6,959 nt of DNA from an uncultured Collinsella sp. (GTDB taxonomy: Bacteria; Actinomycetota; Coriobacteriia; Coriobacteriales; Coriobacteriaceae): positions 1-6,959 of the forward strand of contig URWS01000077.1 in the NCBI GenBank assembly GCA_900551605.1. Reading direction: 5' to 3'. Position 1 is the stretch's first letter, and every line of letters begins with the position of its first letter. Both the position numbers and the translations under genes were made by a program. This document shows, one piece after another, positions 1 to 6,912 of the stretch. The notes beneath the pieces were generated by a model. It saw only the letters and a list, made by a program, of their open reading frames with translations, searched no databases and was not told the DNA's origin.

Positions 1-2279
1 CCGTAGGCCTGCTGACCGTACACGATGCCAAAGTTCACGGCCTTGGCGCGACTGCGCAGGTCGGGCGTTACCTCGGACACCGGCACACCGAACACGCGCG
101 CCGCCGTCTCGGCATGGAAGTCCTCGCCCTCGTTAAAGGCGCGCACCAAGTGCTCGTCACCTGAGAGATGCGCCAGCAGACGCAGCTCGATCTGCGAGTA
201 GTCCACCGCCAAAAAGACGCTTCCCTCGCCTGCCGAAAACGCCGTCTTGACGGTACGGCCCAGCTCAGAGCGCGTCGGGATGTTCTGCAGGTTCGGGTCG
301 CTCGAGGACAGACGCCCCGTTGCCGTGATGGTCTGGTTGTACGTAGTGTGTACGCGGCCGTCGCCTCGGCGTAGCGGGCCCAGCGTGTCCAGATAGGTGG
401 ACTTGATCTTAGACTTCTCACGCCAGTCCAAGATCAGACGCACGATTTCGTGGTCACGCGCAAGGTCGCTCAGCACCTTGGCGTTGGTCGAATAATAGCC
501 GCGCTTAGTCTTCTTGAGCCCCTTGGTCGGAAGCCCCATCACATCAAAGAGCACATGCGACAGCTGCATAGGACTGCCAATATTAAAGGTCTCGTCACCC
601 GCCAGGTCGCGAATACTGCGCTCAACCTCGGTAATCTGAGTCGCCAGACCCTCGGACAGACTGTGCAGACGGTCGGGGTCCACGAGCATGCCCGCGCGCT
701 CCATCTTGGCAAGTACCGGAACGAGCGGCATCTCGATGCCATCGAACACGTTGGCGGCATTCTCACGGGCCATGCACTCGCGCAACGGCGCCACGAGCGC
801 CAGCGTCAGAGCCGCAGTACGGGCGGCAGGCGCCGGAGCGTCCTCACAAGCACCCTCTGCGCCGCGCGCCGCAGGCAGCGCCATCTGCAGATACGTATCG
901 GCCAGATATGCCTCGTCAAACTCGGAGCGGTCGGAATCCAACAGGTAAGCGGCGACCACGGTGTCGAAGATGCACGTGGAATCGACTGCTAGCGGATCCA
1001 TGAGCTCGGGCTCAGAAGAATCGATGGGCGAAAGCTCGTGCAGCAGCGCCTTCGTATCCGGGCTCGCCACGCGGCCCTCCATAAACAGGCGCGCAAGCAC
1101 GCCGGCGATCACACCGTGAGCGAAGTTGAAGCCATCGACTACGGCAGTGGAGGCGCCGTCGCCCTCCTCGAGCGCGAACAGGCCCTTGGACGTCGCCAAC
1201 CACAGCGTGCGCGTCAATCCAAAGAGCGCGCCCTCTTCCTTGTCGTCGTCCACCACGGCGGCGACCCACTCGCCGGCATCAATCGCGCGGGAGACCTCAG
1301 CCGCAACGGCACCAAGCGCGTCGGCATCGCCGGCGGCTGCGCGAACCATAGCAGGTATCTCAAACACACTGGAGGCAGCAGCAGCCCCGCCCTCGCCGCC
1401 GATCAGCGCCAAGAAACGGTTCTGCATGGCGGTGATACCAAGTGTGCCCAGCGCCGCGGACACTTCGTCGGCAGAAAACGCCGGGAAGGACGTTTCGTCA
1501 AAGTCGAGCTCGACAGGCGCATCGGTGCGAATGGTTGCGACCTTGCGGCTCAGCAGCGCATCGTCGATGTGAGCACGCAGGTTCTCGCCCATCTTGCCCT
1601 TGACCTCGTCAGCATGCGCGATGACCTCGTCCAAGCTGCCGTACTGCGCAATAAGCGCGCTCGCCTTTTTGGGGCCGATGCCCGGTACGCCGGGAATGTT
1701 GTCCGACGTATCGCCCTTCAGGCCGTAAAAATCGGGCACGAGAGCAGGCGTAATGCCGTGATACAGGTCGTCCACGCTCTCGGGCGTCATGATCGCCACG
1801 TCGGACAGGCCCTTGCGGGTCGAGACCACGTTGACGTGCTCGGTCACGAGCTGATACATGTCGCGATCCCCGGTCACCAGCAGCATGTCGCAGCCGGCCT
1901 CCTCACCCAGGCGCGCCATGGTTCCCAGGATATCGTCGCCTTCCCAGCCCTCGGACTGCAGAATCGGCACGTTGAGCGCGGTGAGCAGCTCCTTGATCAT
2001 CGGAAACTGCGCGTGCAGATCGGGGTCCATGGGCGGGCGCTGCGCCTTATACTGCGGCAGCATTTCCATACGCACGCGCGGCTTGCCCTTATCAAACGCC
2101 ACGACCACACCGTCGGGGTCAAAGGCATCGATCATCTTAAGAAACATATTCAGAAAGCCAAAGATCGCGTTGGTGGGGCGACCGTCCGGCGCGTTCATGG
2201 TGGGCGGCACGGCGTGGAAGGCACGGTGCATGAGCGAGTTGCCGTCGATGACGGCAAAGGTGCGGCGCTTGTCAGACAT
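1..2279 (-). CDS. polA: DNA polymerase I, C-terminus cut off by the window edge
   Basis: Family A DNA polymerase for Okazaki-fragment processing and repair synthesis. The visible 759 codons begin at ATG (2279-2277), with GAGG eight bases upstream at 2291-2288. Residues 1-220 are a 5' nuclease domain: VIDGNS with D12, VAFDKGKP with D63, EGWEGDD with D115/D116, VTGDRD with D138/D140, and the helix-three-turn-helix stretch LKGDTSDNIPGVPGIGPKK near 187-205. The middle domain is a degenerate 3'-5' exonuclease: no clear DxE motif I, and motif III reads AARTAALTLAL where E. coli has the YxxxD of Y497/D501, so proofreading is probably lost. Polymerase motif A, VDYSQIELR, supplies D693 and E698. Motif B has R742, K746, F750 and Y754, a constant 12 fewer than E. 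coli numbering. Motif C and roughly 160 residues lie beyond the edge. The gene is divergent from the aminopeptidase. A weak -10-like TAAACT (2327-2322) is the only promoter hint. Confidence 0.97.
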   Translation of the reverse strand, partial: MSDKRRTFAVIDGNSLMHRAFHAVPPTMNAPDGRPTNAIFGFLNMFLKMIDAFDPDGVVVAFDKGKPRVRMEMLPQYKAQRPPMDPDLHAQFPMIKELLTALNVPILQSEGWEGDDILGTMARLGEEAGCDMLLVTGDRDMYQLVTEHVNVVSTRKGLSDVAIMTPESVDDLYHGITPALVPDFYGLKGDTSDNIPGVPGIGPKKASALIAQYGSLDEVIAHADEVKGKMGENLRAHIDDALLSRKVATIRTDAPVELDFDETSFPAFSADEVSAALGTLGITAMQNRFLALIGGEGGAAAASSVFEIPAMVRAAAGDADALGAVAAEVSRAIDAGEWVAAVVDDDKEEGALFGLTRTLWLATSKGLFALEEGDGASTAVVDGFNFAHGVIAGVLARLFMEGRVASPDTKALLHELSPIDSSEPELMDPLAVDSTCIFDTVVAAYLLDSDRSEFDEAYLADTYLQMALPAARGAEGACEDAPAPAARTAALTLALVAPLRECMARENAANVFDGIEMPLVPVLAKMERAGMLVDPDRLHSLSEGLATQITEVERSIRDLAGDETFNIGSPMQLSHVLFDVMGLPTKGLKKTKRGYYSTNAKVLSDLARDHEIVRLILDWREKSKIKSTYLDTLGPLRRGDGRVHTTYNQTITATGRLSSSDPNLQNIPTRSELGRTVKTAFSAGEGSVFLAVDYSQIELRLLAHLSGDEHLVRAFNEGEDFHAETAARVFGVPVSEVTPDLRSRAKAVNFGIVYGQQAY

Positions 2280-2387
2280 ATTGAATACCTCGCTTTGGGC
2301 TGGGCACGGTTTGCTCACACCAGTTTACACGCTCCCCGCCCCGCGGCCACCGCACATCAGGCTTCCCTGCCGCCGCGGGCCCGCGCG

Positions 2388-2396
2388 TGATACGAT
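2388..2396 (+). promoter_or_regulatory. Candidate extended -10 promoter of the aminopeptidase gene
   Basis: TGATACGAT has the TGn extension plus a -10-like TACGAT hexamer, about 50 bases before the aminopeptidase start. No good -35 hexamer is seen 16-18 bases upstream, where the sequence is GC-rich; extended -10 promoters can work without one. Assigned by eye only. Confidence 0.4.
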
Positions 2397-2445
2397 GGCT
2401 CACGGTACATCAACCAGCACGATCGATCCGAAAGGAGCCTGCGTC

Positions 2446-3843
2446 ATGGAGCGTCCCTGCGCATGGAAAAAGTACACGCCACAGCAAGTCGAGGAACTCG
2501 AGGAGCTTTGCCGCGGCTATAAGCAGTTTTTGAGCGAGAATAAGACCGAGCGCCTGTGCGTCAAGACCGGCATCAAGATGGCCGAGGAGGCGGGCTACGT
2601 CGACTTGGAGACCGTGATTGCCGAGGGCCGCACGCTCAAGGCCGGCGACAAGGTGTACGCCGCCAATCACGGCAAAGACCTCATGCTCGTCAACCTGGGC
2701 ACCGCCCCGCTCGAGCAGGGCTTTAACATCCTGGGTGCTCACGTGGACTCGCCGCGCCTGGACCTTAAGCAGAATCCCGCCTTCGAGGCCGGCGACATGG
2801 CCTACCTCGACACGCACTACTACGGCGGCGTCAAGAGCTACCACTGGGTGGCCTCCCCGCTTGCACTCGTGGGCGTCATCTGCAAAAAGGACGGCACCAC
2901 CGTCGACATCAACATCGGCGACAAGGCAGACGATCCGGTCTTTACCATCTCCGACCTGCTGATCCACCTCTCGAGCGAGCAGATGTCCAAGCCCGCCAAG
3001 GACGCCGTCGACGCCGAGATCCTCGACGTGATCGTGGGCGGCCGTCCCGTCAAGTTTGACGAGGACGACAAGGACGCTCCCAAGGAGCCCGTCAAGCAGA
3101 TGTTCCTGGACATCCTCAAGGAGCAGTACGGCGTCGAGGAGGAGGACTTCCTCTCCGCCGAGATCGAGGTCGTGCCCGCCGGTCCCGCCCGCGACATGGG
3201 CCTCGACCGCTCCATGATTTTGGGCTATGGCCACGACGATCGTGTCTGCGCCTATCCGTCCATGCTCGCCCAGATCGACGTCGCCAACGTGGAGCGCACG
3301 AGCATCACGCTCATCGTCGATAAGGAGGAGATCGGCTCCGTGGGTGCCACCGGTATGACGAGCCGCTTCTTCGAGAACACCGTCGCCGAGATCATGACGC
3401 TCGCCGGCGAGGATAGCCCGCTGGCCCTGCGCCGCGCGCTCGCCCGCAGCCGCATGCTCTCCTCCGACGTGTCCGCCGGTTTCGACCCGGGCTATGCCGG
3501 CAAGTTCGAGACGAAGAACGCCGCCTTTATGGGTCGTGGCCTGTGCTTTAACAAGTACACGGGCAGCCGCGGCAAGGGCGGTTCCAACGACGCCGATGCC
3601 GAGTACGTGGCCCTCGTCCGCGACATCATGGACGAGGCCGGCGTGGACTTCCAGACCTGTGAGCTCGGTCGCGTCAACGCGGGCGGTGGCGGCACCATTG
3701 CCTACATCATGGCCAAGTATGGCATGAACGTCATCGACTCCGGCGTTGCCGTCCTGTCCATGCACGCCCTGTGGGAGGTCGCCAACAAGGCCGATATCTA
3801 CGAGGCCTACCGCGGCTACAAAGCCTTCCTCGAGCGCGCCTAA
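2446..3843 (+). CDS. M18-family zinc aminopeptidase
   Basis: A cytosolic-type metallo-aminopeptidase of peptidase family M18 (aspartyl aminopeptidase/aminopeptidase I group), 465 residues, which fits the bacterial members. It would remove N-terminal residues from peptides using two metal ions; substrate preference cannot be read from sequence. The expected ligands appear in order: GAHVDSP (H99, with D101 beside it), GHDDRVCAY (D264/D265, bridging aspartate), DKEEIGS (E294 catalytic base and E295 ligand), SSDVSAG (D341) and the C-terminal SMHALWE (H440). There is no signal peptide. The start is ATG 2446, preceded by AAAGGAG (2431-2437) at eight bases. The same frame stays open upstream to about 1858, but that part is opposite polA and reads as low-complexity shadow. 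The gene ends with TAA, 12 bases before a terminator-like hairpin, so it is probably monocistronic. Family assignment is firm; a specific gene name is not. Confidence 0.95.
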   Translation: MERPCAWKKYTPQQVEELEELCRGYKQFLSENKTERLCVKTGIKMAEEAGYVDLETVIAEGRTLKAGDKVYAANHGKDLMLVNLGTAPLEQGFNILGAHVDSPRLDLKQNPAFEAGDMAYLDTHYYGGVKSYHWVASPLALVGVICKKDGTTVDINIGDKADDPVFTISDLLIHLSSEQMSKPAKDAVDAEILDVIVGGRPVKFDEDDKDAPKEPVKQMFLDILKEQYGVEEEDFLSAEIEVVPAGPARDMGLDRSMILGYGHDDRVCAYPSMLAQIDVANVERTSITLIVDKEEIGSVGATGMTSRFFENTVAEIMTLAGEDSPLALRRALARSRMLSSDVSAGFDPGYAGKFETKNAAFMGRGLCFNKYTGSRGKGGSNDADAEYVALVRDIMDEAGVDFQTCELGRVNAGGGGTIAYIMAKYGMNVIDSGVAVLSMHALWEVANKADIYEAYRGYKAFLERA

Positions 3844-3855
3844 CCAAACCCTTGT

Positions 3856-3928
3856 AACTTGCGGTGAAATACGGATTCATCAGGCCTTCCAACGGGGAAA
3901 GCGGTCTGTATTTCACCGCAACTTTTTT
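3856..3928 (+). terminator. Long hairpin with T-tract (copy 1 of a paired element)
   Basis: The arms 3859-3872 and 3908-3921 pair perfectly for 14 bases (TTGCGGTGAAATAC with its complement). The pairing extends inward through G3873-T3907, G3874-C3906 and A3875-T3905. A small apical stem (3884-3890 with 3896-3902, one mismatch) can form in the loop. The right arm is followed by CTTTTTT at 3922-3928. It lies 12 bases after the aminopeptidase stop and fits an intrinsic terminator for that gene. Its T-tract ends only three bases before the yaaA ribosome binding site (GGGAGGAGG, 3932-3940), leaving no room for a separate yaaA promoter after it. A related hairpin lies at 4796-4865. Confidence 0.75.
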
Positions 3929-3945
3929 AGCGGGAGGAGGATTCC

Positions 3946-4755
3946 GTGCTACAGGTCGTCATTTCGCCCGCCAAACAGATGCGGACAGCTCAAGATGCCT
4001 TTGACGTTTTGGGCATACCGCCTTTTGCACATCAGACGGCCCGGCTCCATCAGGCACTGCTGGGCATCGAACGCGAGGATGGCGCAGCAGGTCTTCAGGC
4101 CCTTTGGAACGTGAGCGACAGGCTGCTTACAACGTGCCTGGATACGCTTCACGAATTTATGCCCGCCCTGAGCGATGCCGACCTCGCCGATCCCGATATC
4201 GCGCGCCGAATCTCCCCCGCCGTCATGTCCTACCACGGCATCCAATACCAAAGCATGGCGCCCGAGGTCATGGATGCTGCACAGCTCGACTGGCTGCAAA
4301 ACCATCTCTGGATCCTCTCCGGATTGCACGGATGTGTGCGGCCTTTCCATGGCGTTGAGCCCTATCGGCTCGAAATGGGAGCCAAGCTCGCCGTCAACAA
4401 CGCCCGTGACCTCTATGCGTTTTGGGGCGACAAACTTGCATGCGCCATTGCGCCGACCGGCTCCAACACCACGGTCGTCAACCTTGCCAGCGCGGAGTAC
4501 GCCAAGGCCGTTCTACCCCATCTCGCAGGCGACGCCACAACCGTCACTTGTCTCTTTGGCGAAGGTGTCCGCAACGGCAAGCCCATCCAGCGCTCGACCG
4601 CCAGCAAAAAGGCGCGCGGCTCCATGGTGCGCTGGATGGCAGAAAACAAGCTCGAGGACGCCGCCGGTCTTACCGAGTTCAACATCGGCTATCGCCACGC
4701 CCCCGAGATCTCATACCCAGGCACCCTCGTGTTCATCAACGAACAGATGCTCTAG
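3946..4755 (+). CDS. yaaA: YaaA family peroxide-stress protein (DUF328/UPF0246)
   Basis: A 269-residue member of the YaaA family; the E. coli protein has about 258 residues. In E. coli YaaA limits intracellular free iron during hydrogen peroxide stress and has been reported to bind DNA; its biochemical activity is not settled, and the role here is inferred from family. Family landmarks in order: SPAKQM near the N-terminus (SPAK), SYHGIQYQSM around 95, LWILSGLHG followed by VEPYRLEMGAKL (about 122-148), LYAFWGDKL, VVNLASAEY, STASKKARGSM with its conserved KKARG, and the C-terminal FNIGYRHAPE block. The start is GTG 3946, supported by a very strong GGGAGGAGG (3932-3940) five bases upstream. No signal peptide or membrane segment. 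The gene lies between two related hairpins. Transcription probably comes through or from within the upstream hairpin, since no promoter is visible between it and the ribosome binding site. Confidence 0.93.
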   Translation: MLQVVISPAKQMRTAQDAFDVLGIPPFAHQTARLHQALLGIEREDGAAGLQALWNVSDRLLTTCLDTLHEFMPALSDADLADPDIARRISPAVMSYHGIQYQSMAPEVMDAAQLDWLQNHLWILSGLHGCVRPFHGVEPYRLEMGAKLAVNNARDLYAFWGDKLACAIAPTGSNTTVVNLASAEYAKAVLPHLAGDATTVTCLFGEGVRNGKPIQRSTASKKARGSMVRWMAENKLEDAAGLTEFNIGYRHAPEISYPGTLVFINEQML

Positions 4756-4795
4756 ACCCGCCACCCAAAACTGACCCGCTCAGCCTTCTCTATAT

Positions 4796-4865
4796 AACTT
4801 GCGGTGGAATAGTTCCTATTTGAGCCTTTTATCGCACAAACGGGAACTATTCCTCCGCAACTTTT
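4796..4865. terminator. Long hairpin between convergent genes (copy 2 of the paired element)
   Basis: The arms 4799-4816 and 4843-4860 pair over 18 positions with a single mismatch (T4805 opposite T4854). The outer six pairs match those of copy 1 exactly, and the flanks AACTT upstream and CTTTT downstream are also shared. It lies 43 bases after the yaaA stop and 31 bases before the stop of the minus-strand membrane-protein gene, where a bidirectional terminator is expected. The T-tract is modest on the plus strand (4862-4865) and poor on the minus strand (TTATATA), so termination of the minus gene is less certain. Confidence 0.7.
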
Positions 4866-4891
4866 ATGATTTGGCCGGCTAGGTGCGACAC

Positions 4892-5413
4892 CTATTCTGC
4901 TAGGCCGTCGGCCTTTGCAATCCCGTTTGCCGAGCCGTCCTGATAGGTAATCTTGACATGCTCCACCTCAGACACCGCAACACCCGCCGGGGGCTCCAGG
5001 CGCCATTCCGTCAGCGCGATATCCATCGTCGTGGGCACATCTCCTTGATCTTTGAGCTTCACCGTGAGCGTTTTGAACGTCGCGTCAAACGTCACGCGTT
5101 CGATTTCTTCACCTGGAATGGACCCACCACTCAGCTGCAACTGCACAAACTCATCGCGCGGGTACCAATAATCGCCCGGAACGGCGAGCGTATTGGCATT
5201 ACCGCCAGTGCTCCTCACCGTCATGATCGGCAGGCTATCATCAGCCTCGAACTCCCAGGCAGCGCCGCCGCGACCGCCAAACGTCCAAATACAAAAGGCA
5301 ATCACCAGCACGGCAAGCACCGCAAAACCAATCGCGACAAGGCCATGGTGCGCGCGGCTCTCCTCGGCCGATACATCCCATTGCGTCTCTCGATATAGAT
5401 GCTTGTCTTCCAT
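4892..5413 (-). CDS. Unrecognised single-pass membrane protein with extracytoplasmic domain
   Basis: I do not recognise the family. The product has 173 residues. Residues 1-24 are polar (MEDKHLYRETQWDV at the start). Residues 25-46 form one strong hydrophobic segment (LVAIGFAVLAVLVIAFCIWTF). About 125 residues follow with alternating hydrophobic/polar stretches (TFDATFKTLTVKLKD, VEHVKITYQDG) that suggest a small beta-rich domain. With R20 and two histidines just before the segment, the N-terminus is probably inside and the C-terminal domain outside. There is no lipobox, cleavable-signal pattern or catalytic motif. ATG 5413 is chosen because GGGGAGG (5425-5419) sits five bases upstream; the in-frame GTG at 5419-5417 overlaps that site and is unlikely. 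It stops with TAG at 4894-4892. The gene is divergent from thiC and convergent with yaaA, so it is probably its own transcription unit. A role in thiamine metabolism is not indicated. Confidence 0.85.
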   Translation of the reverse strand: MEDKHLYRETQWDVSAEESRAHHGLVAIGFAVLAVLVIAFCIWTFGGRGGAAWEFEADDSLPIMTVRSTGGNANTLAVPGDYWYPRDEFVQLQLSGGSIPGEEIERVTFDATFKTLTVKLKDQGDVPTTMDIALTEWRLEPPAGVAVSEVEHVKITYQDGSANGIAKADGLAE

Positions 5414-5446
5414 GTACACCTCCCCACAGGCACGCTCGTTAGGTCA

Positions 5447-5452
5447 ATCGTA
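5447..5452 (-). promoter_or_regulatory. Candidate -10 of the membrane-protein gene
   Basis: On the minus strand TACGAT (5452-5447) would place a transcription start near 5440, giving a leader of roughly 27 bases with the GGGGAGG site. No convincing -35 is seen. The same hexamer is the candidate -10 of the aminopeptidase gene. Tentative. Confidence 0.3.
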
Positions 5453-5463
5453 CCCATTCGAGC

Positions 5464-5469
5464 TATACT
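5464..5469 (+). promoter_or_regulatory. Candidate -10 of the thiC transcript
   Basis: TATACT matches five of six consensus positions and would start transcription around 5475-5477, just before the TPP aptamer. The -35 region around 5439-5446 (TTAGGTCA) is weak. It lies within 20 bases of the opposing candidate -10 of the divergent gene, so the two promoters may be closely overlapping. Confidence 0.45.
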
Positions 5470-5484
5470 TGAGCCCACCACATA

Positions 5485-5576
5485 AACGGGGAGCTTGCAG
5501 GACAAGACGGCAGGCTGAGACTGGGCGCGCCCGCCCTGACCCGCAAACCTGATATGGGTAATGCCAACGAAGGGAG
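5485..5576 (+). promoter_or_regulatory. TPP riboswitch (THI element)
   Basis: This matches the thiamine pyrophosphate aptamer. In order: ACGGGGAGC (5486-5494), the GGCAGGCTGAGA block (5509-5520), GACCC (5538-5542), then ACCTGATATGGGTAATGCC (5547-5565) and AACGAAGGGA (5566-5575). P2 can form from CGGG 5487-5490 with CCCG 5540-5543. P3 can form from GCTTGC 5493-5498 with GCAGGC 5509-5514. A variable GC-rich stem, GGGCG 5523-5527 with CGCCC 5532-5536, lies between the TGAGA and GACCC elements. The conserved 3' end of the aptamer, GAAGGGAG, is also the thiC ribosome binding site (5569-5576), eight bases before ATG. There is no space for a terminator hairpin, so ligand binding most likely blocks translation initiation. 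The 5' strand of P1 is not obvious to me. Confidence 0.95.
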
Positions 5577-5584
5577 CCGTGCCA

Positions 5585-6912
5585 ATGAGCACACAGACCG
5601 AGCCCAAGCTCGTCACGCAAATCGACTTCGCCCGCGCAGGGCAGATCACACCGCAGATGAAAGAGGTCGCCGAGCGTGAGCATCGCGACCCCGAGTACAT
5701 CCGCGAGCGCGTGGCCGACGGCCGCATCGCCATTCCCGCCAACATCGTGCACATAAAAAAGGGCATGCGCGCCTTTGGTGTCGGCGAGGGCCTGTCCACC
5801 AAGGTCAATGTGAACCTGGGCATCTCGGGCGACAAGGCCGATGCCGCCGAGGAATGGAAGAAGGTCAAGATTGCCGAGGACTTTGGCGCCGACGCCATCA
5901 TGGACCTCTCCAACTCGGGCAAGACGCGCCAGTTCCGCCAGCAGCTCATCGACGAGACGCCGCTCATGGTGGGCACCGTCCCCATGTATGACGCCATCGG
6001 CTATATGGAAAAGCCGCTGGTCAAGCTCACCAAGGACGACCTGCTCGAGGTCGTGCGCGCGCATGCCGAGGACGGCGTGGACTTTATGACCATCCACTGC
6101 GGCATCAACAAGTCGGTCATCAAGACCTTCAAGGAAACCGGCCGTCTTATGAACATCGTCAGCCGCGGCGGCTCGCTGCTGTTTGGCTGGATGGAAGTCA
6201 CCGGCAATGAGAACCCCTTCTACGAGTTCTACGACGAGGTGCTCGAGATCTGCCACGAGTACGACGTGACCATCTCGCTCGGCGACTCCTGCCGCCCGGG
6301 CTGTCTCTACGATTCCAACGACGCCACCGAGACTGCCGAGATGATCGAGCTGGGCAAGCTGTGCAAGCGCGCATGGGCCGCGGGCGTCCAGGTCATGGTC
6401 GAGGGCCCCGGCCACATGGCGCTCGACGAGATCGCCGCCAATATGAAGTTGCAGAAGCGCCTGTGCCACAACGCCCCGTTCTATGTGCTGGGGCCGCTGG
6501 TGACCGATATCGGCGTGGGTTACGACCACATCACCGCAGCCATCGGCGGCGCCATCTCAGCGAGCTCCGGTGCCGACTTCCTGTGCTACGTGACACCGGC
6601 AGAGCACCTATGCCTGCCCAACGCCCAGGATGTGCTCGACGGCCTCATGGCCACCAAGATCGCCGCACACGCCGCCGACATCGCCAAAAAGGTGCCCCAC
6701 GCCCGCGACATGGACGACAAGATGGGCCAGGCACGCCGCAAGCTCGACTGGGACGCCATGTGGAAGTGCGCGCTCGACCCGGTTACGGGCAAGAAGCGCT
6801 ACGAGGAGTCCCCCGCCGCCACCGAGGGCACTTGCACTATGTGTGGCAAGATGTGCGCCGTCCGCACCGTCAACAAGATCTTCGAGGGCACCACGATCGA
6901 CCTCGGCATGGA
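5585..6912 (+). CDS. thiC: Phosphomethylpyrimidine synthase ThiC, 3' end missing at contig end
   Basis: ThiC is a radical-SAM [4Fe-4S] enzyme that rearranges aminoimidazole ribotide into hydroxymethylpyrimidine phosphate, the pyrimidine half of thiamine. Here 442 full codons are genomic, fitting the short ThiC form that lacks the extra N-terminal region of the roughly 600-residue enzymes. Landmarks: VNVNLGISGD, VGTVPMYDAIG, DFMTIHCGI, SRGGSLL, SLGDSCRPGC (about 230), VMVEGPGHM (about 270), VTDIGVGYDHITAAIGGA (about 305-322), TPAEHLCLPN (about 336), and cluster cysteines C417, C420, C424 in CTMCGKMC. The spacing is CX2CX3C, one residue shorter than the CX2CX4C usually quoted. I chose ATG 5585 because the ribosome binding site at 5569-5576 fits it; an in-frame ATG at 5561 lies inside the aptamer. 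Reading on past 6912 adds the residues CLLYTSPSPRD and a TAA, all encoded by sequencing adapter, so the true C-terminus is unknown but probably only a few residues away. Confidence 0.97.

Noticed and set aside
1038..2390. A 450-codon open frame on the plus strand, opposite polA
   Set aside because: It is antisense to an unmistakable PolI, is rich in H, R, A and G as expected of a high-GC shadow frame, and has no recognisable domain or supporting ribosome binding site.
1858..2445. N-terminal extension of the aminopeptidase frame by 196 codons
   Set aside because: The extension overlaps polA in antisense and looks like shadow sequence; the ribosome binding site at 2431-2437 and the family length both support the start at 2446.
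2410..3765. A 451-codon open frame on the minus strand, opposite the aminopeptidase
   Set aside because: It mirrors a gene with all M18 metal ligands, and its composition (H, G, A, V, D, L in short repeats) is that of a complementary-strand shadow.
3856..4865. The two hairpins as terminal repeats of a mobile element carrying yaaA
   Set aside because: There is no transposase, no visible target-site duplication, and each copy is itself a complete palindrome at a gene end, which fits terminators or dispersed palindromes better.
5523..5532. Perfect palindrome GGGCGCGCCC as an operator or protein-binding site
   Set aside because: It lies inside the TPP aptamer, where it is explained by the variable GC-rich stem between the two conserved blocks.
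5444..6529. A 361-codon open frame on the minus strand, opposite the riboswitch and thiC
   Set aside because: Antisense to a clear TPP aptamer and ThiC, with low-complexity composition and no domain.
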